Source: Ophiodon elongatus
Taxonomy: Eukaryota; Chordata; Actinopteri; Perciformes; Hexagrammidae
NCBI GenBank assembly: GCA_016806645.1
Contig: JACSYO010000095.1
Location: 1 to 64,000, forward strand
Direction of reading: 5' to 3'
Length of the DNA stretch: 64,000 nt
In this document: positions 34,968 to 48,400 of the stretch, piece by piece
Layout of the letters: each line of letters opens with the position of its first letter
Numbering within the stretch: position 1 is the first letter of the stretch
Program-made: the position numbers and the translations under genes
The notes under the pieces: model-generated
Told to the model about the DNA's origin: nothing
Database searches by the model: none
Seen by the model: only the letters and a program-made list of their open reading frames with translations

Positions 34968-37900
34968 CACACAAAAGAGAGATGGACGTGAACAGTCAAA
35001 AAAGAATGCTAAAGAGACAAAACCAGGCGAGGTAAAAATGGTTGGTGCACTTCCCAACCGACCTTGGTCATATTGCACATATTCTGAAGCTCTGGTTGCA
35101 GTAGTTGTGTATCTCTTCAATACATCATCATCCATTAAGGCTGATCCTCTGAACAGACTGAAACATCCTGGACTGCACAGCACGGAGCCCAACACATGCT
35201 CAGCTGTCTTCTGAAGCCAATGGCCGACTGCGTACTCAAACTTCTGGTACCACACCATGGGACCTGCGATGACAGCCAAGTGAGGAATTAGGACGAGAGA
35301 AATTCACAAATGCTCATTTCTTAAATTATTTATTTCCACTCAGTCATGTTGAGGGTTATGGAAGCTGTAGTCATTCCCAGCATATGTTGTGTGTAAACTT
35401 TACAGCCCCACTCCTACCTTTAGACAAATTAGCTTCATAAAACCCATCTTACTTTATGTGGAGGAAATTTCACCCAGAAGGCACCAGTGCTGGAATATGA
35501 ACCCATAACCTTTTTTTTGCGCAATAACTTTGATTACTGCAACCAAAAAAGCTTTTCCCTTTAATAACTATACTATGTAAAGAAGTTCCCACTTGAACAA
35601 CTAAATCATGAAGTCATAAATAATATTTGCAAGATACGGATGAAAAATATGGTGTTGAAATAATTCATACCATGACTTTATGTTATATTTACTATTTAAC
35701 GGCATGGATTTGGGTGGCTTTCCCCCCACAACTGTTACAAATCCTGGCTAGCAGACAATTTGCTATGCCCCATTGTGTTGAATGGATCCAGTGTAAGCTC
35801 CTACACAACCCCAGCTCCTGCCAACGTGGTTACTCAGCACTGTTCCAGATGCGCAGGGCAAGCAGCTTAAAGTAAAATCAAGGTCTAGGTCTTGAAACCC
35901 AAATTGAACCCTGTTTGATCAAACTACTATACCTTCTGCTAAAACAGCCGGTCTACTTACCCATACCAGTAGGATGGATTCTACCACATGCTGCACCTAC
36001 GTTGGTATACATCCTCAACCTGTCAATGAAAATAGTCTTTTTATTTACTATGTTTAAAAATGGTTTATATACAGTAATAACTGAAAAACAATTGCTGACC
36101 TGTCTACAAGTAGAATCACAGCTTTAGGTTGGAAATCTGTGTCTCCGTCCAGAGCCAGGATGTAAGTGTTGTCATCTGAGATGAATTTTCTCTTGTAGTC
36201 ATTGTCATGTTGAGGCAACAGAAAGATCTCTCCATACATAGAGATCATGCTCTCTCTGCATGGGTTATTCTGGCGCTGGAGAAACCGGATAGATATTTTA
36301 CACATTGAAATATTTTATATATGCATACTGTCAAAATTGTAAGATGTACACTTTTTACACAAAATAGAAAAGTCTTACTGTGATCTTCTGAGGGTTCTTG
36401 ATGATGTAGCCCTTCCAGCCGAGTAGATAGTACAGATACATAATCTGAAAGTCATATACAGTAATGTGTTGTGGGAAAGGAGCCATAATACAAATGGAAA
36501 AGGCAGTATAGCTAATTATATGTGCATTGTTATAAAGCAATTTCTCAAATTATAACAACTTACTATAGTACAATGGATAGGCCTGGAGAGGTGTTAAATT
36601 CAAAGTCTTCCAGTATTAATACATTTATCGTAGACAAAGCCTAAGCTCATTGTCAATATTCATAGGTGTATTTAGCACAATAGAGTTCTTCATTTTGTAA
36701 TACTAAGTAGAGCTGAAAATAGCTGATTAATTGATTTGGAGATTCACAGAGAATGATTACTATTCTGATGATTGATTCATTATTTCAGTAATTTTCCAAG
36801 AAAATGGTTTCAGCATCTGAAACGTGAGGATTTGCTGCTTTTTCTACCATATATGTGAGGGAAAATTTGGGTTTTGGACAAAACAAGCAATATGACAACA
36901 AACAAGGTTCTGGGAAAATGTGATGCCTTTTAAAATACTTTTTGACATTTCACAAAGTGAGTGATTTATTGAGAAAATAATCCGAATACTAAAGAATCAG
37001 ACCATCACATCTCCCATCAAAAGGGACAACTGTTCAATGAGTCACTGATTTTGATGATGTGAATTTAGGGTATGATAGTCATACAGTGTGTATGAGGGAG
37101 TAATGGGTCCATTCTGTTTGGACAACCCAATACAGATATTCTTCAATTTTGTCTGTTTGTCAGAGATTACTGGGCAAGCCTAAGAATTACATTACATTAC
37201 ATCTCAGACATTTATGTTAGTAATGCCCTAAGTCATTCCCATGCAGTTTTAACTGGGAACTACCTGGTGCAAGTCTTTTACTGTTGGCCACCGAATAGCG
37301 TCTTGTACCATGACACCTTTAGGACAAAAACACCACGACTACATCTTACCTGGGACCATCTCTTCTTGTTCTTGATGAGCAGTTTGTCTTTTAGATGAAT
37401 ATAAAGCATGTTGCCTTCTGGCATAACAAACATCAGCCTGCCACCGTAAGGGGTCTCAATGATTGACACCTCATCTGGTTCTTTGTTGGTAAACACCCTG
37501 AATGAATGGATAGATAGAAGATTGGTTAGATAGATGGATGGATAGATGGATACATTTAAAGATAGATAGTAGACCAATGGATAATCTCACCTATAAACCT
37601 CTATGACAACATGGATCAAGTCAGTGACGTAAGAGTTAACCAGCCTCTTTCCTGTGTCCTTTTCAGTCATGTAAGCATCATCTACATAAATGTGACACTC
37701 AAAGTCAAAACAGTCCTTATGGTTCTCCTTTGGATCACCTCGGTAGCGGTCCAGCCTGAAACAAAAACAAACAACTGTATCAATACTGCAAAAGCCTATT
37801 TACTCAAGTATTTACTTCTTTTGTACAAAATGTCAAAGTGTGACAGGAAATAAATAGAATACAATTTAATTTTTTAAGTTGTACACAAATGAAGTGGATA

Positions 37901-39452
37901 CATTTAATTCAATATTGAAAAGAGCAACACAACACCAGGCTGATGTTTCACTGCCTCTCTTTGTAAATTTGACATCTCTTGCCCCTCTGATAAGAAGTGA
38001 GCTCTGCACCTGTATTCACACACAACAACGATGTCATGGTGTGTGTGCACACTGGAGTACACTTCTGCATCACTGCAGCGAGGGGAGAAGTTAAACCGGT
38101 GGATGTCAGTAAAAACCAGATTTTCATTTGCTTTTCAATATCTCTTTAAAGGGATGTAAGGAAGGAATTAAACCCATGTTGTGTATTTGATACTTGGGAC
38201 ATCTAGGTGTCTGCAGTGACAGCGTCTCTAACCTGAACTTAGAGGTGAGAATTTTAAGCATTTCATCATAGGTCTCATGCCACATGGTGGCACAAAGATA
38301 GATCACACAGTTCTGTATGTCTTCGTGGCTGTGAAGGAGAGAAGAGGGGAGAAGGGAAGGGAGAGGTTTTCAACAGCAGCTTTAAACATTTCATGTTGTG
38401 ACCATGCACATCTCTCAACAGTCTAGGAAACAAGATTTGGTCTTTGAAGGTGGATGGGGACTGTTACAGACCCATAGTGCCAATGATTTCATTCAATGAC
38501 CACATGTGCAGATACAAAAATCTGTAATGCAAAAAAGTTTTTTTCCATGTTTTTTTGTTGACTCTAAATCATCAAAAAAAAAGTTCATCACAACAATGTC
38601 TGTGTGCATCATCCCACAGAGTTATCAAGATCTCCAAAAGTATGCTTCAAAAGCTAATCTACTCATGATGACACATGTTTTATTATTTAGGCCTTGCATC
38701 TGCACCTCCCATTTATGGGATATCTGTGCTTCTACTGCATCTGCACATAATTATCACCCTAATATGATTATCCATTGACCTGCTTAAAATATGACCACAA
38801 TAAAATAATATCCAAAATAAAAAAATCTGAGAAGTTCTCTTTTCAGACCCCTCTCACCTCTCTTGGTTTCGGGCTCGTGGCACCTTCATCTTGGTGTTGA
38901 GTAGCAGAGACAGGTCAATGAAAGCAGATTCATAGAGGCGACGAACAAACAGCTGGGAGGTTCTCTCTATACGCTGGACCTAAGACATGGTGAACCATAG
39001 AGGCATTTAGGTGTATGTCTTTCTGCCTAATATTACTATAAGAAGTACATTGTGCCATGTAATGTTGAGATTTTAAATTGGAATCTGTGGTAGGAGAATG
39101 TAGTTTTAGATTACATGGATGCTTGAAACTAACTCAGGACTCATTGATTTACTGGTATCCAGCCATGCAGATAGTTTTATTTGGCCAGGTTTTGATGCTA
39201 CAAAATAGTAAAATAATAGTTCCAATGAAAACTGTTCTTTGTCTCATGAGGATTAACATTGACATTTTTTCTAGAGATATATGTTGCTGCTGATTTTCGT
39301 AATAGGAATTTTCCAATGCGAACAACACAAAGGAAATTCCATTCACCTGCATCGTATAGAGGTGGCAGGTGAAATCTGTCAGAAAGACTGATATCGCTTC
39401 ATAATTTGGGTGAACTGACTCTTTAAGGAGCGTATCGTAAATGAAGGGAATG

Positions 39453-39498
<46 letters not shown>

Positions 39499-42400
39499 AT
39501 ATCGATACCTTGATCTTCCATACATAGTAGGTACACGTGACGAAGCCTGACCACATACACACTCCCTCCAGTGCCAGCATTGAAAAAGGCCATTGCAGGT
39601 AATAGCTGTCAATCAAATAGTTCATAATCATTTTAGGAAAAATATACATAGATTGAATGTGTGGATAGATTCCTGTACTTTGTATTGTTATTTTATATTG
39701 CGATGTAACTCCAGGACATTTTACTCACATTAAGCACATTTATAAACCACAGAGGCTGCATGAATTGTAGGGAGCACAACTGTTTGCATAATTTAAACCT
39801 GATACAAAAACACAAACGTACCTGTTGAGTGAAGTTCGACAAATGCTCCTTGTGATTTCCAGTAAAACCACTGGAGTTGTGTTCTTATTGCTTAAGAAGG
39901 CCAAGCTTTCACAAAACTCTGCAATGGAAACAAAGCTTAATGTTTTAGGCAATTGGTAATAAGTGAAATTATGTTTCTTACTCTTATCACACAGAGCTTT
40001 TAGGGAAGTATGCATTTGCCTTTCAAAGTATATATGACTAATTTGTAAGATTTCTCACAATTCACCACATGACTAGGTAGGCACATGTTTCAACTTTCTG
40101 ATGTATGACTAAAATAATTAAATTGAACTAACTTCAAACACAAATACATTTAAGCGGAGCACAATCAATTCTCAAAATGTTAAAAGGATAAAGTCACCTA
40201 TGATGCTCCCGTGGTTTGCACCGTCCAAATGTTTTGCCTGGGTTATGAAAAGTATCAGTCCCAACAGTAGCACTGCAGGTCCTGTGCAACATAATGGCAG
40301 CGCAAAACTCATCCTGACTGAATGAATCTTACAGGCCACCACACCAAACCAGTGGCAGGCTGCTGAGCACAAGGCCTGAGAAAGGAGGCAAGGGGAATAT
40401 AAATTATGCAAGGGGCGCAAAATTAAATTTTTCAATTAAGCCGGTTACTTTAGATTACACTTGTAAATGAGGGCCAGTAAGATCTGATTCTGATTTCTGA
40501 TTGAGTTAAACCTGCTGGAATTATTCTGAATCAACGGGGGAGATTTTTGGTAGATCTTGTAGTTGTAAACTCTTTTGTCTAGATTAGAACAGGAAATGAA
40601 TCTAAAGCAGTGATTCTCAACCGTTTTCACGGGCCTTTGCCTGGGCAAAAAGAAATTGGATTAAAAAAAATAAAAATAAAATTTTTTATCCTGTGGTTTT
40701 ATTTTGAAGGGGATTTTTTATGCAGCGGAGTGTCGTCTATTCACACTTTTTTTACCGGCTCTGGTTCCCACTTGTTTTGCTCTTGTCCTCCATGTTTTCA
40801 GCAGCATTGCTGCAACGTTTCACTTTGTTTGAGCTTTTCAAGGCGGCGGTGATTGACAGGTAATGACAGGGGGCGCGTGCCAGGTTGGGTCAAACCATCC
40901 TGATATGGGGGAGACTCTGGGTTTCTAGGATAATGAATTTGAATAGCCTACTGAATATAAAATTCAGCTTATGAACTTGCACTTATATTTTATTGAAAAT
41001 GTATTAAATAAATATTTTTAAAGGATTTTTTAATCGATGCTAATTTTAAATATATATATTTTTAAATCTTCACGTACCCCCGCCATTTTACAGCATAGAA
41101 GAACGCCGTGACCCGCGAAATTAGTTTTCTAATCAAACATGGCGAAACTTAAGTACGACACTGACTACATAAGATATGGGGGGTTGGGTCGCGGCTTGTC
41201 ATTAAGGGGTGATGGTGGGTCCCACAGCCAGACCAGTTGAGAACCACTGATCTAAAGGATACATATTATATCAGGAATTTTATCTGCCGCAGTGGTCTGT
41301 CAGCGTTGTATAAATTTCTTCTTTCCCAAACTTTTAACCTCTAAATATTGCATGAGCTCAAACACTTTCTTTTTGTGCAAAACCTTAAATTTGACCATTT
41401 AGCAGCTAAAGACGAGCTGCAAATCTTTAAGTGGAAAGATCTCAAAGGGAGCAGAGGAATAGACCCATGACTCATATGCATTGTCCATGTATACCTACCG
41501 CCCATCTTTTTGTTTGATTTGCTGCCTTTCTTCCACTTACCTGTAAGAAAAACAGCACCAGTCCTATTTGCAGTAATTCCCAGTCATCATTCTGCAGGTT
41601 AAAGTCTGACCAGATGATGGACTTCTCAATTAGCACATGGTATAATAGGTATACCGCTCCTGCAACAGAATACATGGTGTCACTGATGTAAAAGAGACAA
41701 CCTAATGAAGTAAAATAACACATAAAATGTCTAAAGTATGTTTAATATAGCCTAAGAGCACAATGTGTTTTGATAGGTTAACATGAAATAGATTGTACTG
41801 ATTTGAAATAGTAACAAACACAGTGAGATTCAAGTAAATATAAGTAAATTAGCTGCTGTATAGGAAGGGATAAAAGTGTTTTGTTGAAAAGAATAGACAG
41901 CATAGCCCTCCAAAATTGAAAACAACAACTGAAGACTTCATCACAGCTGGAGAACTTCCTCTGAAAACCATCTGCATCTTGAACAGAAATCTGTTTGTTC
42001 TCCATTGTGAATGTTGGTAATGAGATGATGAGAAAACTTGGCAAAACACAGTGATGTTGTTATTCATAATACAATTCAAGAGCCTGTGTTATTTTGTCTG
42101 CATGTTTTTTTTTAGTGTTGTCTGTTGATAGAGAAATTGATGGCAGATAATTACCTATCACTATTATCCTCAGAATACTGCTGATGACAAACACAAAGTC
42201 CCTGAAACCATCCAATTCTGACAGTGTTTCCTGCAGGGAGGAAGAAAGAGATGAGAAAAGTCTCCCTGATCCTGTCAAGTCAATAACACTATTTATCAAT
42301 AAACACTACAAATGGCCCAAAACAGTTCGACATCCAGCTGAAGCTCTATCAGAACACATTGAAAAATACCTCCCACAACTGACCAAGTGGGCAGTACAAT

Positions 42401-45400
42401 TACATAAAATGAAGTTGCAACAATTCAAATAACATTTTATGTTTAAGGCTCGGTGTCAGTGGGGAATTTCAGCTTTTTAAAAAACTAAATTGCAGTGGAG
42501 TGAATATAAGGGGTGAATTCTAGTTTGTTGGCTGATTTATATAAAAACAAAACAAAACAAACACTTTTCTACTTTAAAGGTTGGTGCAGTGAAGACCAAT
42601 AGAAACACAATTAAGAAAAACATTATACCCGCATGCGATTAGTAGCTTGCAGTGGGTTTTCCCACCAGCAGAGGGAGATGAGGAGTGAAGAGAAAATTCC
42701 AATTCCAACGTAGATGAAGCAGTCAGCACTCTGTCGATCCACGTATGATGATACACGAACATAGTAGTCAACCCCCAGGAGGCAGTAACCTGTTAGTTAG
42801 TTAGTTAGTTAGTGAAGTAATTAAGCTGTTAGTTAGTTAGTTAGTGAAGTAATTAACCTGTTAGTTAGTTAGCTAGTTAGTGAAGTAATTAACCTGTTAG
42901 TTAGTTAGTTAGTTAGTGAAGTAATTAACCTGTTAGTTAGTTAGTTAGTTAGTGAAGTAATTAACCTGTTAGTTAGTTAGCTAGTTAGTGAAGTAATTAA
43001 GCTGTTAGTTAGTTAGTTAGTTAGTGAAGTAATTAACCTGTTAGTTATTTAGTTAGTTAGTTAGTGAAGTAATTAACCTGTTAGTTAGTTAGCTAGTTAG
43101 TGAAGTAATTAAGCTGTTAGTTAGTTAGTTAGTTAGTGAAGTAATTAACCTGTTAGTTAGTTAGTTAGTTAGTTAGTTAGTGAAGTAATGAACCTGTTAG
43201 TTAGTTGGTGAAGTAATTAAGCTGTTAGTTTGTAGCTCACACTACAATATCTACTCGTGGTGACTAAGGCATTATTCAACTTTTTTTATGGTCATGTTTA
43301 GACACTGGCAGCACTTGGTTAAGGTTCGGTAAAGAAAAAGGGTTTGACATTTAACCGCAATCTTTCCCTAACCTTAACCAAAGTGTTTTTGTTGCCTAAA
43401 GCTAAACACAGACTGGAGGCAGAATGTGAACCCTTTGTATGCCCACCACCCACCTTGACCACCTCCCTGCGACTCTGTTGCTTCATTCACTCAAAAAGAT
43501 GTTCACTATGAACATAGTGCAGTCAGTGATGGTTGGCCAGCACAACATCACAGGGAAAACAATCTTGTGCTGCATTATAGTAATTTCAAGGAGACAGGGT
43601 TGCAGTCACATACAGACTAGTGTAACTTGTTACTTAGTCACATATGAAGCTGGGACTTAAATGCTTCATTCATTTTACAGCTAAAAGTTTGTTAATATTA
43701 AAACATGTTTTCTAAACAATGAGAGCTGCTCATAACCTATATGCAACTTGTATTTAAATGTTCAAATCAGAACTTGTTAGTGTTGTCGTGCCTTGAGTAA
43801 ATCTTACATAATTCATCTGAGACAGTCATAATGAGGCTGGCAGGTTTACTGAACCAGACATTTTATGGAAAACTCAACAATGGGGAAAAAGGGAAAGAGC
43901 TGATTTGACGAATAATTAGAGACACCTCAGCTCAGTCCAACCCTTAGGACACACTATGACTGAAATATGTTCAAAACAAGCGGGAGAAATGGAGCAAAAC
44001 AATCAGTATGACATATATTATTGCACAAGTTCTGTAGGAGGAAGGGAATAACAAATTGTCTTCCTATTCCTCTTTTTGGACCCCCGTCCTAGTTCTAATG
44101 TAGATGGAATGACATGTCAGCTTGGTAAATAAACAAATTACCTCCTATGAGTTGGCAGAGTTTCAAAGGTTAATATTATGTTGATTGTGGAGCGATACCA
44201 GTGATACAAATATCATGTTAAAAAACAGAGATGGAGACAGGCTGACAGCCAGGGTTGTGTCTAGAAAGTAAATATAAAGAGAGTTACCAGCAACTGTAAG
44301 AGTCAGGGAGCAGATTGGGAACAGGATTTTCCATGTTTCCCTCTGTAGTCTGTATACTATCTGCAGAATGGCAGAAATAATACAGACTCCTCCACTGATG
44401 AAGAGATTAGTCAACACATCAAACTGAGGCATGACAACGAGCACCAGGACTGAAGTGCCAAGAGACACCAGGCACTCAATGGCACAAATCTGGAAACGAC
44501 ACAAAAAAACTCATTACGTTTGCATACTTAAAGCATTTTTAGGGGCTGTATGAAAATGTCAAATTTAGGCATTGCAAGATATTGATTAACATTCATAATT
44601 TCTTTAAATCATGCTGCTGACTGGTTTAGCTTAACAATCAGGAAATCAAACTCTATAGGTTACCTGTATTTACTGAATGTACTGATAGTGGCAGTGAGGG
44701 ACTTGTTTGTTTCCAGTGTGCAGTAAGTTTTGAAAACCACAAGAATCTCAATTTGCATAAAATGGCATAGCCTAATCTTGAGTGTGTCATGAAACATAAC
44801 AATATGACCCAGTGGCACACTTTGGTCAAGATCCGCTAATTGCACATGCATTTGTAAGTCAACAAAATGGCCTTTTATATTTTTAAAGGTTTTTTATTGC
44901 TGTGTTTAAGATTAAGTTAAGCTAAATATTCGACCACATTGAACCATTTTAAAGTATTCCCTGAATTGTCTTCCTCATAAAGATGAATAATTTCAACAGC
45001 TGAGTACAGCCATAAATAATAAATGCAAACAAATATTGCTGCAATATCCTTGTAATATTGCTAAGTCTCCCCATGTAAGATTGCAAACAAAGAGTTATGA
45101 CATACAATTTCCCACTATCTTTTTCATTTTCATTCCAATCAAAGCAGATTATATAATAAATGAATATGCTTTAGAAAAACGTACAAAGGACATGGTCTTC
45201 ATGTTGGGATGCACAAAGCTCTTGAAGGCACACCTCCACAGTGATTTCAGAAACACCAGGAAGTTGGGGCAGACCAGGCAGAAAACCAACATCAGCATGT
45301 AGAACTGTTTTTCCTTTGGGCTTCGCAGGGAGGTTGGACTGGACATGGTTGACAACACCAAGAGAGAGCCCTGATTGAGCACAGATCAAGTGCATGTTAA

Positions 45401-48400
45401 AGAAGAGTTTGGACAGCATACCAAAACTGAAGTAACCATTTGTTGTGTCATATACTAGTTGTACAATTAATGTATTAATTTTTATTTTTATTTAGAGTGA
45501 AATTGTCGAGAGACCCTAAGAACTGCATTTCCCTTTGTCACTGTCCTTTGTTTTGAGTGCAGTTACAGTAAAGTGCTGTGTGTAGCAGTACTTCCATACT
45601 GTATATATAAAGAAGATAAAGTAGTAATCGCTTCTTGATTAGCTTCTAAGGACACCTCATTGATTTATTTCCCTCACACCGATAAAGAAGTTCATCAGGT
45701 TGAACAATAATCAATTTGTTTGTTTTTTTAATCCTTCATTAATTTACTCAACCTTTATTTATACTTGTGAGATCATTGAGGGGCGAAATGACATTTACAA
45801 TGACATTGAGTCAATTGCATAAACAAAGAAAAGCAACACAAAACGACGACAAGTAGATGTACAAACAGAGAAGAGGCAATACCAGTATGAAAATTGTAAA
45901 AAGCCATTAAAAGTTTTTGATGTTGGGAAATAATTTGATAACCATTCAGATATTTAAGATGCAAAATAAAAGAGAGTTATGTCGAAAAAATCCTTAGAGT
46001 TTTGCAATTACGACTTTGATTACACAGGAAAATAGAGACAGTGATATTTAGAGAATGCATTGTTTTATGACTGAGCCTATTCCTGTGATTCATCATCAAG
46101 ACAGGGCGATAAAGACAAGGCCAAGTGAGGAAGATGAGAAATTGAACAGGGAATAGAGGCAGAAGCAGACGGGCAGACAATGCAAACGCATGCACATACT
46201 GCAGAGTTAAATATTGATGGAGAGCAAATGAAGATGACACTGCAAAGAGGGAGACAGAGAGCTACAGAGAGATACAGATAGGTTTCTTCCATTTTTCTCC
46301 TTGTTGAAAGGGTTTTTTATGGGGCAGTTTTTCCTGATCCGATGTGAGGTTCCCGGGACAGGATGTCGTATGTGTACAGATTGTAAAGCCCTCTGAGGCA
46401 AATTTGGAATTTGGGATTTTGGGCTATACAAAATAAATTGAATTGAAGTGAATTGAATTGAATTGAAATACAGAGTTGGGTACAAAAGGATACTCTAGTG
46501 CTCTAAGCCCTACTCTACTGTAGCATGCCATACCATACCAATAGCATTAATATTGTTTATGTTACTTTGTGGATCGTTAGACAGATAGGACACTCACGTT
46601 TTTGGGAAACTATTAATGTTTAAAATATTTATGCCTGATTAATATAACATTATGTATGCAGTTTATATAGATTTTCCATTTTCTAGTCACCAAAGGTTTG
46701 TTAAATATTTCCCAAGAACAACAACTCTAAGATGTAGGCTACAGGAAGGGAGACTGTTGAAGAAAGGCATCATTTAGACCAACAGCATATATTAAAGTCT
46801 TTTGTTCAACCTCAATAAATAAAAAATAAAAAATAAAAAACCCTTTCCATCTGCCAAAATATCAAACACAGAAAGAGCTTCAAACACTGCTGCCAGCAAG
46901 AGTTGTGTATACAACAAGTATTTGGAAAATCGCATAATACATTTGCAGCAGACATCATGACTGAACAAAAAAAGATAAGAGCAGTACCTCCAGACACTCA
47001 AACCTCATCAAAGAAAACCCAAAGATTTGATGAACAATTGATCAAATCCAATCAAAACAATTCAAAGCACTTTCATGCTTATTTTCAGTATGCAAAATAA
47101 ATGCTTCATGTCATCCATCAAATTGCAAATAGAGACATCAAAATTAAAATGGAATAATTTATTTGAAAGGCTTTCTTGCTTAGGCCAGAAAAGAAAAGAC
47201 AGTAATTTAACCTAATAGTGAGAAGGCATACATATACATTTTTCAGAGTCTGCTTGTGAGAGAAAAAAATCTTTTTAGACTTTTATCAAAGAAGATTGTA
47301 AAGATTTTTAGCTTGAGGCTTCACATTTAGTGCCAGGGACTCTATGGTGAAGCTTCTTTCTCTGTGCCTTAACCCAAATGATGAAAATATGAATAACCTT
47401 TAACAGACGGACAGACAGACAGATTATCCTACCTTAGCAACAATGGCGCTGGTCAAGACCGCTAGCCCAACAATAACAGCCACCAGGTACTGGGCTAGTT
47501 GGAAACATCTTCTCTTACTTTCCTTCTCAGCTCCAATTGGGTTGAGCTGGAATGGATCCCACGTATCCCTGAGACACATGAAAACACATACATTGATTGA
47601 CTTCAGCTCTAATCACAGCTGTCTTATGTATCAAGGCCATCAATCCCAACTCACTTGACCAAGATCGTAGAACATCAGTGGGAACCATTGAATTATAAAC
47701 TGATGTTGGACTTTGAAACATGTTTTAATTACAAGATTTTGTTCGTATCTCTGTGAAAACGTAATGCTGTGTAGTTTCCTGAACGTGCTCGTGTAGTGCC
47801 CTAAAGGTAGAGGTCAGAATGTCAGAAAGAAAGCGACTGTAAAGATGTGACGATGAAGAAGGGTTTGACATACGGGAAAAGTCATTAACAAGACGGTGCA
47901 TTGGCCTGTCACAAGGAAGCTATTGAGACAAAATAAAGATGTTTATTAATGTGTAATGATGATAGTTCAGACGCTTGGCTAACGCAAGTCATGATAACGG
48001 TGTGGAGTTGGAAGCTGGTTATGTCTTCAGATAGACCTGGACCTTTAATAGTTGATTAGGATTATTTTATTATTTTAAATCACACCGTACGTCTTCTCAG
48101 AGGGGTCAGAATAATTTGGTACAATTTGTAGTTGACATTTAAGTTTAATCATTCTTTGTGTCATCCCTCACTGCTCCCTGATTAGCGTCAAGTGCAGAGT
48201 AATTATCAGGGTGTGGTTTGTTTTCCTTGAAAATTATAACACTTTGTCATTTTTGCCATAGCAACGGCCAGCGAGTCCAGGTGAACCCGCCCTGCAGTAT
48301 GTCCTCAGTCACGCTGGCAGAAGGTGCACTTGGGAGATGAGGATGCCACACTCTCTTCTTTAATTAGGAATATAAATAAGTAGTCATTACAAAAATAGCC

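Noticed and set aside
34762..35214. Open frames with His-Thr or Val-Cys runs
   Set aside because: They read through the CA/GT tract between two real chitin synthase exons on the minus strand.
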